A stretch of 64,000 nt of DNA, taken from positions 8,058,006 through 8,122,005 of the forward strand of contig OZ005693.1 in the NCBI GenBank assembly GCA_963930775.1, written 5' to 3'. The notes beneath the pieces were generated by a model, which did not search any database, was not told where the DNA came from, and saw only the letters and a list, made by a program, of their open reading frames with translations. Numbering within the stretch: the first letter of the stretch is position 1; each line of letters begins with the position of its first letter. This DNA comes from Cliona cf. orientalis. Lineage: Eukaryota; Porifera; Demospongiae; Clionaida; Clionaidae. Shown here one piece after another: positions 35,405-48,158 of the stretch. Made by a program: the position numbers and the translations under genes.

Positions 35405-38340
35405 TTATAACATTAATTTATTATACAATTCCATACATAACTTAAAAGAGGACACTGAAGGACAAGACAATAAGTCTAGTGGCAGTGAGTTCCAGGCTTT
35501 TATTGACTGCACGACAAAAGATTTTTGAAATTGGGTGGTGTGAAAGCTTGGATAATGAAAGTGGAGGTGTGATGGCCTGCCAAGTGTGGCTCTAGTGGTT
35601 CTGGTTACATGATGCTCACACAGTACATCGGATGGAAAATAACACAGGTTATGTACAATCTTGAACATAGTGCACAAGTCCAGGTAAATTTGTTGGTCCT
35701 CAAGTGTGGGAATCTGAAACAATTCTAAAAGTGATTGATAGCTTTGATCCCAGGTCTTTCTGCAGATACGGAGGGCAAATTTTTGAACGTCCTCGAGTGC
35801 CTTGATCTCTCCAGTTCTGTATGGGCTCCATACCGAACTCGCATACTCCAAGTGGGGACGTACAAGTGACTGATAGAGATGAAGAAGTGCATCAGAGTTC
35901 GAGTGTGTGTAGAATCTCCTATACAGCATACCCAATAATTTTCTGGCCTTAGAACAGATTGAGCTTACATGATCAGACCAGCTCAAATCACTCGACACCA
36001 GCAAACCAAGATATTTGTAGGTATCGACCCTTTGTAATGGCTGACCGCAAAGCAGCAAATCTGGATGCATCAGTTGGTTTTTCTTTCTAGAGACAAGCAT
36101 AAATTTGCACTTTTGCACATTAAACTGAAGATAGTGTTTATGTCCACCAATCAGATATGGAGTTAATATCTTCTTGAAATGTTGTGAAATCCTCAGCACA
36201 CTCAATCGGCTTAAACATAAGAATATCATCTGCATACATAGTTAGGTGGCAGTCACTCGATAGGTTCACGGTACACACATCATTAACATATATCAGGAAC
36301 AGTAGTGGACCAATCACCGATCCCTGTGGGACACCAGATAGTACATCTGCAGATAGAGATGTTGCTCCATTAACTACAACCCTTTGCTTGCAATTAGTGA
36401 GGTAGCTCTGTATCCACCGCAATAAAATGCTGTCGACACCCAGATCCCGAAGTTTCTGGAGTAGAGCCCTATGTGGGACAGAGTCGAAAGCCTTCTTAAA
36501 GTCAAAGAATATAGCTCCCACTTCAACCCCACTTTTAAGCAGCTGTAGCCACCTGTGAGTAGTTTCTATTAAGGCAGTTGCTGTAGATTTGCCCGCTTGA
36601 AAGCCCCATTAGTAGTTGGAAATGGGCTGGATTTCTTCCAAATAATGAAAAAGGACTCCATGAATGTGTTTTTCCAATAATTTGCTCAAGATGGATAGCA
36701 AGGACACCAGTCTGTAGTTATTCGGATTACTATGGTTATTTGATTTGGGTATAGGGACGACAAGGGAATCCTTCCAGCATGTTGGGAATGTGCCGCTCCT
36801 TATCGACTTGTATAGTATTGTAATTGGATATGCGATTGAGGTAGCTGTTGCCTTTACCATTTTCCCTGAAATTTTATCTGGACCAATGGTCCATTCGCCT
36901 TAGACGTGTCAATTGATTGAAGCAATCTGAGAACTTCTTCTTCTGTGCATAACAGGTTATCAAGGTTATCATCAGAACTGCCAGGGCTGTCACCAGAACT
37001 GCTATCAGAGCTATCAGGGCCACTATTTATACCGGAGACAGGTGATATTATGTCTAGATCTGAGTCGAACAAAGGAGGCAGTGATGAATTAAAGCATTTA
37101 GAGAAGAATGAACTCAACATGTTAGCTTAGTCTTGATCCTCAATAGCCTTATTATGATCATTGTCTATGAGGGTGGGAATCGATACTGCATCCTCTCTCA
37201 GATATTTCATTATTTTCCAAAACTGTTTTGTACTCACATTATTGACATACTTGTCAAAATAGTCTTACTTTTCCTTACGCAACATCTTGAGGGTCTCATT
37301 TCTTGCAGCTTTGTATTTTTTCTTCCATGCTGATTGACCAGTCTTCCTCGCTCTCCTATACAACCATTTTCTCTTATGCATTGCACGGGTCAGGTTCTTC
37401 GTTAACCATGGCAAGTTTTTCTTTTTTGGTAGCTAGCACTCCTTTGGGAATACAAGATCCCATTATATTCATGAAACATTCATTCCAGATCTTCAGGCAT
37501 TGGTCAACATCATCACTTTCAAGAAGTTTGTCCCAATCACACTCAGATACTATCATAGTAGTTGATTTGCTTGCTCAAAATCAGCCTGTGCATATCTCCA
37601 AATGGGTCTTGGTGCTGTTTTAACACTCATAGTGATCCTCCACTTCCACTGGAGTAGTATGCACGATGATACCAAAGCTAGATTGATTATAGACTCTTTT
37701 CCCGAGGGAGCTGTATGAGTACAGCGTTTTACAACCTGGGTCAGTGAAAAAGCTTGCAAGATTGTAGACATTTTGGAATAAAGGGGGTGTTGTGCATTAC
37801 AAAAATCTATGTTGAAGTCACCAAAAATAATAAAATTAGAAAAATAGGATAGCTACATCTAATGACTGTAAATACTCATAAAAATCATCCATAACCTGCA
37901 CAGCAGAGCTTGGAGGACGATAAAAGAGGCCGATGTGTAACTTAGGAATGCAATAATTATTAGGTTCTACACAAAGTAACTAAAACTCCAAGGTTGGTAA
38001 CTTCATAATAATCTTGTATGACAATGAATTAGCTATGTATGAAAAATAAAATCCCCCCACCATGTCTATTGCGGTCATGACGAACTGTGGTATAGTTGGG
38101 TAGTGCACGTGAGAGTTCCAAGTCATTCATATCGCCACTTAACCAAGTCTCAGTTATGCATATGATTCCAGGATTATGAAGGGAGCTTAGAGAGGCTAGC
38201 TCATCCAACTTAGGGTACAGACTTCTAGCATTGTAATACAGGACAGTGAGGCAGCCAGGACGAGAATGACAGGAATAGTTAATATTAGAGGAATCATGCA
38301 AGTGGATTGTAGCAGTAAAAGGGTGAGAAGATACATAATC
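35405..38340 (-). mobile_element. Non-LTR retrotransposon (CR1/L2-like LINE), multiply frameshifted
   Basis: On the minus strand, broken open segments run in order from an apurinic-type endonuclease start (LTVLYYNARSLYPKLDEL, GIICITETWLS) at 38301-38029, through a linker, to reverse transcriptase pieces (NNYRLVSLLSILSKLLEKHI at 36860-36609; FFDFKKAFDSVPHRALL, GVPQGSVIGPLLFLIYVND, MYADD at 36521-36138) and the RT C-terminus (CKFMLVSRKK, YKYLG, ASSVWSPYRTGEI) to the stop at 35405. The catalytic YADD is present, but at least four frame breaks and a stop make it inactive. It is 5'-incomplete or lacks a recognisable ORF1. It separates kinase A from the remnant F. Clade assignment is from motif style only. 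Confidence 0.85.
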
Positions 38341-38790
38341 ATAATCATAATCTTAAACCTGTAGCTAGCTATATATACTCATGCACCCTCCAACTGGTCA
38401 GCCTTCCTATTACTCCTAGTAGATACTAAAGGCATGCAGCCATGGTCACTATCCTAATTATTATTATGGTGACTGTATCATAGAATCGGTAGACTCTATG
38501 ATATAAGTAGGGATGGCACAGATACTCCCATAATATAATTATTAACACCCAAATATCTCAAATATTAGGTAATTTTGTGAACTTTCTAAGTGCTAAAATC
38601 AGATCTCCCTGCAGCAAGTTATCTGTCTAACAATTAAGACCAGTATCATTCATCAAAACAATTACATGTACATGCCAGAACCAGATGTTCAAAAAATAGC
38701 CTCATTCTTTCTTTCCGCTTCTTTCTTTTCATTGAGTCCAGGGCTAACTCAAGATTTCCTTGATCTCTCACCTTTATGTTTGTAATGTAG
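38341..38790. other. Spacer with a dispersed repeat
   Basis: The part from about 38470 to 38755 has an inverted counterpart at about 56470-56750 (shared: 'tagactctatga', 'tagggatggc', 'atatctcaaatat', 'ccagaaccagatgttcaaaa'). It is therefore a copy of a short dispersed element in opposite orientation. No gene. Confidence 0.55.
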
Positions 38791-38876
38791 GTCATGGAAA
38801 AGGTTGCCTCAGGCTATCAGCTACCTCCCCCTCCTGGATGTCCAAGAAATATTAAATTTTATATCATGATTGTACA

Positions 38877-40219
38877 GGAAAAAATGGTGTGTAGTTTGGC
38901 TCTAATTTGGTGTGCTAAGACTGCACAAGATGTGCTGATTTCCAAAAGTAGCACAGCAAATGTGCTAAATGCACACAGCAGTGTGCTAGTTATTAATTAT
39001 CACATTACAAACAGCACATCAGATTCAGCACACTGGTGTGTAGAATAAACTTGTTTACACGAATGTAATGTGCTACATGTGATGAACATAACATGTACTG
39101 TGCTGAAATTGCACTCAGTGTGCTAAAACAACACTAAGTGTGCTGAAACATTCCCGAACAGCTGCCACTCAATTTAAAAAAAAGCTGCTGAAGTCAAAAG
39201 TTAGCTACAATTATTTTTTGTATCAAAATGGAATGAACACAGCTCTGGAGTTTGTAAGTTAATGAGAAATGGAAAAGGAAGCTTGAGTTGAGCAGTACTT
39301 TCACAAAAAATGGTGAGCTATTAATAGTGAACTCTATAAATTATATTACTACCTGCAGCTGCTGAGTGTGCATGCCTTATGTGCTATAGCTAGCATATTG
39401 TTTACTAAGCGGCTACAAAAGTAAGAAGGGGAGAAATTAAGAGAGAAGGTACAGCCATAATATACATTTTTAAATATCTACTTGCAGGTCATCAAATTTA
39501 TGGTCAAGAAGTCACCAGTCTAAGCCTCAAACCCTGAGAACCATCAAAATAAGGTACTTATTTTAATTAATGACCCAATAAAAAGAACTTAGGTGTGATA
39601 GAGATAGCGCTATACAGCCATACCAATAAAACTTGATGTACGTCACATATATAAGTCTTAAACTATCAGTCTTCAAAAGCAGTAAAAAAGCTAGTAACAG
39701 TGCTTGTATAAGGTGTTCTATATACATTCCCTCTTATGCTGTAATAGTTGTAATAAGTTTATTTGGCTTCTCTCTCATTACAGCATATCGCATCATATAC
39801 ATGTAGCTACCACTCAAGAAACCAAGATGGAGGTGCTTGTATGAAGCTACTCTACTTTTACAAACTTCAAGTATGTTATAGACAGCTGTTATGTTTGTAA
39901 TAGACTGCCAGGTAGCTACATAGGTACATGACATTGTGCACGTGTGTTTTATGACATTTTGTTTAATAATTGTTTGTACTTTATCGTTATTTTGTGTACT
40001 AAATTAAATATGCAACTATTTTTTGTAATGTCATGTGACTATTTTGAATCAACACATCAATAATAGCACAATTTCATATGCCAGAATAGCACAAATATGC
40101 AAACAGCACATGTGCAACTTCAGCACAGTGCAAGTTTCAGCACACGTGCATTGTGTCAAAACTGGAGACATTGACTTAGCACACCTATATGTGTAAAACC
40201 AGCACACTTTTTTTTCCAT
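38877..40219. mobile_element. DNA element with TGTGCT-type subterminal repeats inside kinase remnant F
   Basis: Insertion of about 1.34 kb defined by comparison with intact exon 8. The ends pair as GGAAAAAATGGTGTG and its approximate complement near the right end (CACACTTTTTTTTCC). Inside each end, TGTGCT/AGCACA occurs many times (38915-39150 and 40065-40210), typical of subterminal transposase-binding arrays. No transposase frame is seen, so it is non-autonomous. The target duplication is unclear. Confidence 0.7.
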
Positions 40220-40401
40220 GAGTGCTGGTAGCTAAAGTTATTCATGTTTTGAGACAATAAAACTACTTTAATATACAGGAACCCGCGAAACCCACGCTGA
40301 GGCCAGAACTTCAGATGTGATATCCTAGTGACTCTTCAGCAACTTAAACCTGACTTTCGAATATTGAAACGGACAAATTAGGATCTTGAGTGCGCAAAGA
40401 G

Positions 40402-40838
40402 TAGTGATATCAAACATTGGCTGGATTTGCTAAAATTTTTCTCCCCATATTTTGTATCAGTGACATGGCACAAATGAAATGTAAGTTTGCGCATGCTGTA
40501 GATCCAATGGTGAGGCACCCAGACCACTTATAGGATAAGTTTGGGTGCTGAACATGATGGTTTACATATTTTTTCTCTTCAAAGACAAGTTTTTCTGACT
40601 TTGTGCAATGTGGACCTTCAGAACTACCATTACTTGTAATAGACCAATTATGCCATTTTTTGTATTGCTTACTCCGGAGAATGTTGACATGAATTAACCC
40701 AGGATTGAGACATAAATATGGAATTAATACTAGGTCATGATCATATACATATCAGAGTGATCAGCTATACCTACTCTACACACTGGTGCAGAGTAATAAT
40801 GCTAATGATGAAGTGAATTTTTTGCCCTGACATCCCTA
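40402..40838. mobile_element. Miniature hAT-like element in exon 9 of remnant F
   Basis: 437-bp insertion into exon 9 flanked by CAAAGAG on both sides (40395-40401 and 40839-40845), a 7-bp direct repeat. The ends read TAGTGATATC and, on the right, GACATCCCTA (complement TAGGGATGTC). The empty site is seen in the intact kinases. hAT affinity is suggested by the TAGGGATG-like end only. Confidence 0.65.
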
Positions 40839-40899
40839 CAAAGAGTGAGAAAGCCAGCTGCATATAAATCATGTGGACTCGAGTTACGTAAGGAATCTG

Positions 40900-41062
40900 G
40901 TTGAGTGACGACCATTTCCATTTCCTCGTCATTTCGGATCCCGCGATCGATCCCCGTTCATCATAATAAATTATGTAATACGCCCCCGCGTGAGTAGGCG
41001 TGGTCCAACGCACAGACTGGCCCGCTATAGTTAGACCGCGTAGCTAGATGCTTTACTAAGAC
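40900..41062 (+). promoter_or_regulatory. Conserved upstream block of subtype 2 kinases
   Basis: The segment with GACGACCATTTCCATTT, TGAGTAGGCGT and GTCCAACG recurs before kinase D at 51175-51245. It lies within 160 nt of the ATG of B and was duplicated with the gene. It is probably promoter or leader sequence. Confidence 0.35.
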
Positions 41063-44000
41063 ATGCCAAGCACAGTCGAGGAAAAGATCATGACCGATAT
41101 TCCTAGCTGTTGTGATGATGTTAATGATTCACAACCATGCAAAGAATGTCATGATCATGATATTCTTATATTGATACCAATATTACTGATTGGATTGTTG
41201 TTGGTATTGATCATAGTGATAATTGTTATTGGTTGCTGGTGCTACCACAGGAGAAGGAGAAGAAGATCTAGAGATATGGCAATTCTTACTGAGAAAGGAG
41301 AGCTCATTGTTGTCAAGGACGATAGAAAGCATTCAGAAAGACAAGGGCCAATGGTGATCAGACTGTCTCAACTGGAATCAAGAAGGGTATAAGAGATGTT
41401 ACAATACTCTTACATAAGGTTTTACTAGCTACCTGATTGTCTACAGCTCTCGGAAAATAACCATTACTTTGAGTCAAACCCTGAAACTCGTGACTCATCT
41501 CAAAGGTACATGTTGATTGTGTCCATGCAACAAAAATTTAGCTAGCTATTATTAAATTTTTACTCAACTTATCGCATTGTAGAAATATAGAGAGAAAAAT
41601 TGAAGTGGAAACCTGCACTTCAATAACTAGAAGCTCCATTCCATTAACTGAGGATGGTTATGCAGTGCTTGAGCCAGATAGTTGCATGGAGCTTGGTTAC
41701 AACAACACTAAACTTTCCAGTTCAAAAAATGATGATATTGATCACATCAAAAGATATAACCAAAATGAGGGCAAAATCAATGCACTAAGTGATCATTATG
41801 AAGTTAGTGAGAGCTTCAGAAGTGAGCATGATCATGACTACGAAGAGCCTTACTGGGAACCAGCTAATCAAGAAGAGGAGCTAATGGATCAACTTTCTAA
41901 ACTTGGAGTACCTGAGATCCTGGCCGAATCAATTGAGTATGTACTAGCTACAATAATTGTGAGACCAGGTTTGAGAAAAGGGACCATTTGGGATTTTTTT
42001 TGTCTATGAAGTATGTACTCTTTGCAAGTTATACTCTGAAAGCAAGTTTGATATTGTTATGAAAATTATAGCTAGCTACCAGCTTTCCCAAGACCATAGT
42101 TACTGTGGTTCCTTTTCTCATAGCCGGTCACAATTTATGGTATAAGATACATGTGGATATAATGTTGACCTTCTTACTATAATTCTTAAGCTAACCACAT
42201 AATACACTTCTTGGCATGGCTTCTGCTTGATCTCCAGGCTCAAGGAACACCTTGGGAGTGGTCAATTCGGTGTGGTTCAACATGGGATTTGGAAGATAAA
42301 ATCTGAGACTGGTTGTCAAGATAAAGATGTAGCTGTAAAGACTGCTGAGAATGGGAGCAAACTGGAAGAGAGGGTTAAATTTCTACAAGAAGCAGTTATC
42401 ATGGGACAGTTTAAGAATCCTTATATTCTACAAATTTTTGGCATCATCAATGAAGACCGTGTAAGCATAAAATTTGTGTACAACTCTAGCTAGTATATAT
42501 ACACCGTATTTATTTTATCATCATGACGGTAGATCTTTCATAGTTTGAAAGTGTGCCTTCAGATTTCATATTATAAGCGTTGAGACCATGCATGCAGTAA
42601 CTTAACCTGTTAGCTATACTATATTAGCTATACTATAGCTAACTCAGGCATTCTATGATTTCTTTCGTAGCTTAAGATTGTGATGGAGATTATGTCAAAA
42701 GGAGATCTACACAACCACCTCCTCTTATTGCGACAACAGTAAGTAGCTAATTTTATAATGCCATTACCTTTTTCAGTTCCTCCACACTATCTAAATGTTA
42801 TAGGTTCATTAATTTTGTTAGCCTGACAATCTTACGTTACACAGATGACTGACTAGAAAAACAATTTGAAACCTTTCATGATGTAACACTTTCATTATCT
42901 GTTGCAAAGAAAAACACTCACTGACAGTTGTAGGTAGCTATATATCCATGCCTTTGCTTGTATATAGTTATTTGTGATGGTATATATAGCTACTGTCAGT
43001 CACGGAATAAAAATTGTTACAGTTGCTGTATGTATATACAGCAGCAACATGCATGAATGCCATGCATCACAATAATTAAGCTAGCACTCCACCATATAAT
43101 CAATCACAAAATAATATTATATATTCTCTTATTAATAGAAACATTATTCCATAAATTTAATATATATAGTATTAAAGTAATTAATTATTCTGTTTGTTTA
43201 ATAAAACTTATGCCTAAAATTTTGCTTAATTTTTGCTTCTCCAACAAACTTTAGAGTCTTGAGTATTTCTTATTCTCCAGTTCTCCACGTACTCCACATT
43301 TCCCTATGTTCCCTAGCCGCGTATGACAATCCTAGTGCACAAAATTAATCTAACTCACCCGTAGTACCATATGGTATTCCTTATCTCTATAGTTCTCTAG
43401 TATAATATAATATGTTCTCCAGCGCAAACTTCAAAATGCAATCCAACTAGCTAGTATTCCATGTTCTCCTGTTCTCCATCACAGGATCAAAACTAAGATT
43501 TCCTTATGTTGTGCTTACCATGAGCTTTTCTACACATGCATGTTTGGCGGCACAGGATAGGGCAGAATTAATTAATGAAATGTGTAGAAATTTTTCCCCG
43601 TATCCTACACATTTCCTTCATGCATGCAATCCATTTTTTGTCCAGTGATGCATGTGCTCTATGTTCTCCACTGTTCTCTAGCAAAAATTCTGTGGTAATG
43701 TACTATGATCACGAAAATTAATGACGAACGTAACCTAACACAGAAGAACGTATGGTGGCGAGAAGGACATTGCCGTGGCGGCCAAAGCCGCTGTGGGCCG
43801 AGAACATGTCAGGAGATCCATGGCCAGTCTTCCACTATGGCTGCATGGAGGTAATCAGGACTGACGCTTAATTCACACTAACATTGTGCTAGAGAACAGT
43901 GGAGAACATAGAGCACATAGAACATGGAATACTTAGTCTAGTACTACGGGTGAGTTGGATTTGTGCACTAGGGTTGCGCTAGGGAACATATTAAGGAAAT

Positions 44001-45148
44001 GTGGAGTATGTGGAGAACTGGAGAACAAGGAATACTCGAGATTCTGCGGTTGGTTGGAGAAGCAGAAAGTCAAAAATACAAAAAATAAAATACAATTTAA
44101 TCAAAGGCATAAGTTAAATAAATGAACAGAATATTATATAATATAGATCGTATATTTATGGAACAATGTTTCTATTTAAAAGAACATGATTTCGTGATGG
44201 ATTATAGTATATAGTACATCACCCGCACTTCTGGGGTAAGAAAGAGTTACTGTATAGGCCTTGCTGTGTGTATTCATGTTTTATATGTTTGATAATGTAC
44301 ACCAGATATTGTCACCAGGAGCATAATAAATTGGGTGCTTTACTGCTAAGCTATACTCGTCAAATTGCCCTGGGCATGGGATACTTATCCTTAAAGCAGT
44401 ATGTTCATCGAGATCTGGCTGCAAGGAATATTCTATTATCTGAAAATGGCATCTGTATATAAGGTATCTAGATTTGCATTTATACTGCACAATAAATTTA
44501 AATTATGTAATTGTCATATTATAGATTGCTGATTTTGGTCTTTCTCGAGATCTTCAGCATGAAGACTACTATATTTCCCATGGAGGGAAGATTCCAGTCA
44601 AGTGGACAGCTCCAGAGGCCCTTCACTATCGCAAGTACTCCACTGCCAGTGATGTCTGGAGCTATGGCTGCCTCCTCTATGAGATATGGTCACTGGGATA
44701 CAAACCATTTCATGACATTACTAATGCTGAGGTAGCTATGTCATTTTATTATTTACCTGCATGCAATCTATTATGCACCCTTTTAGGTTATACAGAAGAT
44801 ATCATCGGGATATAGACTACCACCACCTCCAGGATGTCCGAGAACCATTTATCAGATAATGATCACATGCTGGTATGCTGCATACTTAGATGTACACATG
44901 CATGTTAGCTCAATTGTACTGCTAATAGGTAATAATTGCTCATTTATATCGTTAGGCACCCAGATCCCTCTTCAAGATATCACATCTCTGACATTACAGT
45001 GGCCCTTCAGCAGCCTGATTTTCAGATTCTTACTTGGATGGAAGAAGCTATTGCTGGTACCAGTGAAGAGGCCAGGCTCTTTGGCTCACCTCTGGAGGAA
45101 GGACACTGCCTCTACAAAGATCTTCAGAATGCATATTCATTGCAATAA
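41063..45148 (+). pseudogene. Membrane-anchored tyrosine kinase B, subtype 2, one 4-nt frameshift
   Basis: Nine exons by homology and splice borders: 41063-41386, 41447-41505, 41583-41936, 42238-42460, 42671-42738, 44306-44463, 44525-44731, 44787-44872, 44956-45148. The N-terminus is a 33-residue Cys-rich segment without a signal peptide, then a membrane span ([20 protein letters not shown]) and RRRRRR. Juxtamembrane [11 protein letters not shown] and [13 protein letters not shown]-loop [25 protein letters not shown] and IPVKW are all recognisable. The one lesion is in exon 6: after GGC ATC the sequence has TGTATATAAG where D has TGCAAG. This 4-nt insertion creates TAA just before the exon end and removes DFG and everything after it. 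No alternative donor repairs the frame. Everything else is intact, so the lesion is recent or a sequence or allele problem. Intron 5 is swollen by a 1-kb inverted-repeat element. Confidence 0.75.
43137..44190. mobile_element. Large imperfect inverted-repeat element in intron 5 of kinase B
   Basis: The left arm (tagaaacattattccataaa .. ctccagttctccac .. ttccctagc) and right arm (gctagggaac .. gtggagaactggagaac .. ttatggaacaatgtttcta) are complementary over several hundred bases with indels. Inner pairs such as ctatgttctccactgttctc and gagaacagtggagaacatag continue toward the centre near 43700-43870. It is absent from the same intron of kinase D. A segment near 43480-43660 recurs at 61474-62015. 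It is non-autonomous and the class is unclear. Confidence 0.65.
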
Positions 45149-46216
45149 TTTTAATAGCTAAGTGATAACGTACACCTACTGTGTCGTGAATGCTTTAGTT
45201 GTACATCATTCAAACATAAGCATGACTATCAACTAATACCATTAATCTTGAAATTTTTGTTGTAATTCTATTAAGAGTGCATGCATGGCTTCTATGAAAA
45301 GCATACATATGCACTATCGATATTGTTAACGTAGTACATTTTGTTTTATATGCCCAAAGTATAATAATTATTAATGGTCCCTTTAGAGTGATCACTTAAT
45401 ATTAATATTATTATAGCTAGTGGCCTAACTCTGTTTCAGGATATTTTCCAATCATGCACCAGTCACTTCAAAACAAACAATCTTTGATTCTGTGCATGAT
45501 GCAATATCCATAGCAATTTCTTAGCCAGCACTAGACAAGCATCAAGATTCCTTATATCCTATACTATAGCTGCTTAAACCAGCACACAGCATTTCCCATA
45601 TGTCTGGCAGAGATCACATTGTAATAGTTATTTTGTTGCTCTTAGTACCCGTACACTGATGATGAGCTCCTTGATTTTGCTGTTCCTCATTTACAACTCT
45701 TTGATATGTTTGGTTCTGCAATCTGGTCCCTTTGTATGTTGTCAGAAGTTTGGTACGAACGTCTGCTATGGCTAATTGCATAAATCAGACAGGTGCCGGG
45801 AACATTTTTGTCTCTAGCTTGCACATGGTTTATATCACAGACACTTTGGATTTGATATGTGATCAGCATTTGACTAGAACTACCAGTCGCGCAAGAATGG
45901 TGATCAAAGCTCTTTCTATTCCTGAGATACAGGCGTCTGATTATATGTGGTGGCTGATATTTGATTGCTGACTCTAAAGCCCCGTTTACACATACTGATC
46001 CAGATTAAACTGAACCGGTTTAATCTGCGTTTACACACTAGTGCTTAATCCGGATCAACATTTTCATGGCCTATTATTACTTTACATGTAATCCACTTTT
46101 AATCCTCATCAGGATGTGGATTTTAATCCGGATAAAAGTGATTTTACACGGAAACTGGATTATACTTTAATCCGATTCTAATCTGTAAACGGGGCTTATT
46201 ATGTCATCCCACATTC
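45149..46216. other. Spacer between kinases B and C (duplicated at 55010-60106)
   Basis: No supported gene. This is the uninterrupted version of the spacer that lies between D and E, where it has gained four large insertions. An open segment at 45732-45971 is conserved between the copies but only because the DNA is duplicated. Confidence 0.6.
45978..46196. mobile_element. Short terminal-inverted-repeat element, copy 1
   Basis: 219 bp with ends AGCCCCGTTTACAC and GTAAACGGGGCT and internal inverted TTAATCCGGAT-type repeats. A second copy lies at 58847-60087, where a TTAA element has inserted into it. Both copies arose by the segmental duplication, so they are one insertion event. Confidence 0.7.
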
Positions 46217-46462
46217 TGACGACCACTACCGATTTTCAGCTGCCGTGTGTCCCCGTGCAAGCGCCCATGTAGCAGCTTCTATACAAACGTTTGTTTCCGA
46301 TTAAACGCCCATGCGGGCCAAAAAATTAATCACGAGGTATGTTTAAGCGCCCGGGACACTACGGTAGTTGAAGTTCCGTTGCCAGTAACTAGGTATTTTT
46401 TTAGATCTTAGCTATCTGCAACCGGCAAATATTATTGTGATCTAAAGAACCTTTCATAGAAG
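46217..46462 (+). other. Putative 5' non-coding leader exon of kinase C
   Basis: Homologous to the leader block of kinases A and E: starts CTGACGACCACTACCGAT and ends CATAGAAG|GTAAGC. The 5' limit is not known. Confidence 0.45.
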
Positions 46463-47075
46463 GTAAGCTCTAATTAAGTATTAAAGCTCCATAGAATAAA
46501 ACCTCCTAATAGTTAACCTATAAAGACAGGTAGTTAATTTAACCTATAAAGACAGTGGAGAGTTTGTCTCAGCCCTAAATCATGCTAGCAATAATGGTGT
46601 TATCCATGCACATTGCAATGATGTCATTTTAAGAATATTAATTTATGGATTGTTTCCTAGCATAGCAAACTTGCTGTTGCAATGGCGAACGTAGCTACCA
46701 GCGATTCCGGGAAATGTTTCACCTATCACTTATCTGTGCCAGCCTTCAAGTTCTACTGGATCACCCTTTCCTCGATCACCACCAAGACCAGGAGGAGGTG
46801 ATGACCCAATGAGACCTCTGATTTTGATAAGCATAATATTATGTAGCTACAACAGTACTGGTGTTAATTTTGATCATCTCTGTGTTGAGCACTGCTGTTT
46901 GTTGCTGGTTGTTTCATCGTAAGCAGAGAAGAAGATATCTCTGTGGAAAGGGTGGAGTGATTGTCCTCGACGATGATCTTCAACTGGCTAACCAGGAAGG
47001 ACGCCTCCTAGTCAATGTAGCACTAGTCAATGTAAAGGTATAGCTATACATGTAGTATGCATGCACCTAAGTTAA

Positions 47076-47507
47076 GGGGGTCTCCCCGTCAGGAAGATTT
47101 GCAGACGTTTTTTTCTCCAATACCATAGAGAATATGCAAGGGAAAAATATACCATTGTAGCTAATCCTCTCAATGAGTTCTTTCTAAAGAACACCTTTTC
47201 AAAACAAGTGGGGTAAATTTTTATTTTCAGATTTTTTCCTGTAGAAATGAACTTCTTACGATTTTTTGGTGTTCTAGGACATCGATATCTCGGCTTCTAC
47301 ACCCCCTACGGACGTGAAACTTGCACCAAAATGTCTATTTTTCCAAGTACTCTGATATGACATTGAGTTTTTACCCCACTTGTTTTGAAAAGGTGTTCTT
47401 TAGAAAGAACTCATTGAGTGGATTACAATGGTATATTTTTCCCCATGCGTATCCTCTATGGTATTGGAGAAAAAAACGTCTGCAAATTCTCTGACAGGGA
47501 GACCGCC
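47076..47507. mobile_element. Miniature TTAA-flanked element in intron 1 of kinase C
   Basis: 432 bp flanked by TTAA on both sides (47072-47075, 47508-47511). Terminal inverted repeats of about 150 nt start GGGGGTCTCCC and end GGGAGACCGCC. The arms include acgtttttttctccaatacc and agttctttctaaagaacacc with their complements. The corresponding intron of kinase E lacks it. TTAA target choice is typical of piggyBac-type transposons. Confidence 0.8.
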
Positions 47508-48158
47508 TTAAGTGTCATCACATTAGCTACGTAAAAGTACTAATAATGTATAGGGTAGCCAATTGATTACAAGTCATGCCCCTTTATATTTTAGCATTCA
47601 GAAACCAAGTATTTGGAGTGCAATCAGAATGTGGACTCACAGACAAGAGAGGTGAACCTTAATTGTATGTCATTAAACATTTAAGCTTCTAAGCATAACT
47701 TGCAAACATAAGATTCCTTACATAATGAGGAAGGGCATTTGATATTATACTCAACGTTCTGATTATATATATCATTAAATGACATGATGCACTCATGTAC
47801 ATAACAACAGCAGCTGTGTCTTTGCAATTGCTTGTAGCTAAAGGAAAGCCAAGAGCTTGAATCATCAGCTTCAACTCTTAAAGGCCTGCCACTTCCTTTG
47901 ACAGAAGATGGCTATGCAGTACTTGAACCTGGTGGACATGACAATGTAACAGTTGTGAATCACCCTAAAGAATACATTTTATCAGGTCATGGGATGATGG
48001 ATGACCAAGATCATGACTATGAGAAACTCTATTGGGAACCAGCTAACCAAGAGGAAGAATTGCTGTCCCAACTCTCAAAGCTTGGCCTGCCAGTCATCCA
48101 TGCAGATCACATTGAGTATGTTTAACTAGCTATAGCTACCAAAAACCTGATAATATTA

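Larger units (their letters stand above)
38791..40855 (+). pseudogene. Kinase remnant F (exons 8 and 9 only), invaded by two elements
   Basis: 38791-38876 matches exon 8 of subtype 1 kinases ([20 protein letters not shown]) with its acceptor tgtaatgtag. After a 1.3-kb insertion the exon end (gagtgctg|gtagct) resumes at 40220. Exon 9 restarts at 40284 (caggaacccgcgaaacccacgctgaggcc) with small insertions and a stop (aaattagga), and is split again at 40401/40839 by a second element before fading out near 40855. No exons 1-7 are present, so this is a partial duplicate, not a gene. Confidence 0.8.

Noticed and set aside
45732-45971. Open frame conserved at 45732-45971 and 58658-58840
   Set aside because: Conservation follows from the segmental duplication of the spacer. 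The second copy has indels, and no domain or splice context supports a gene.
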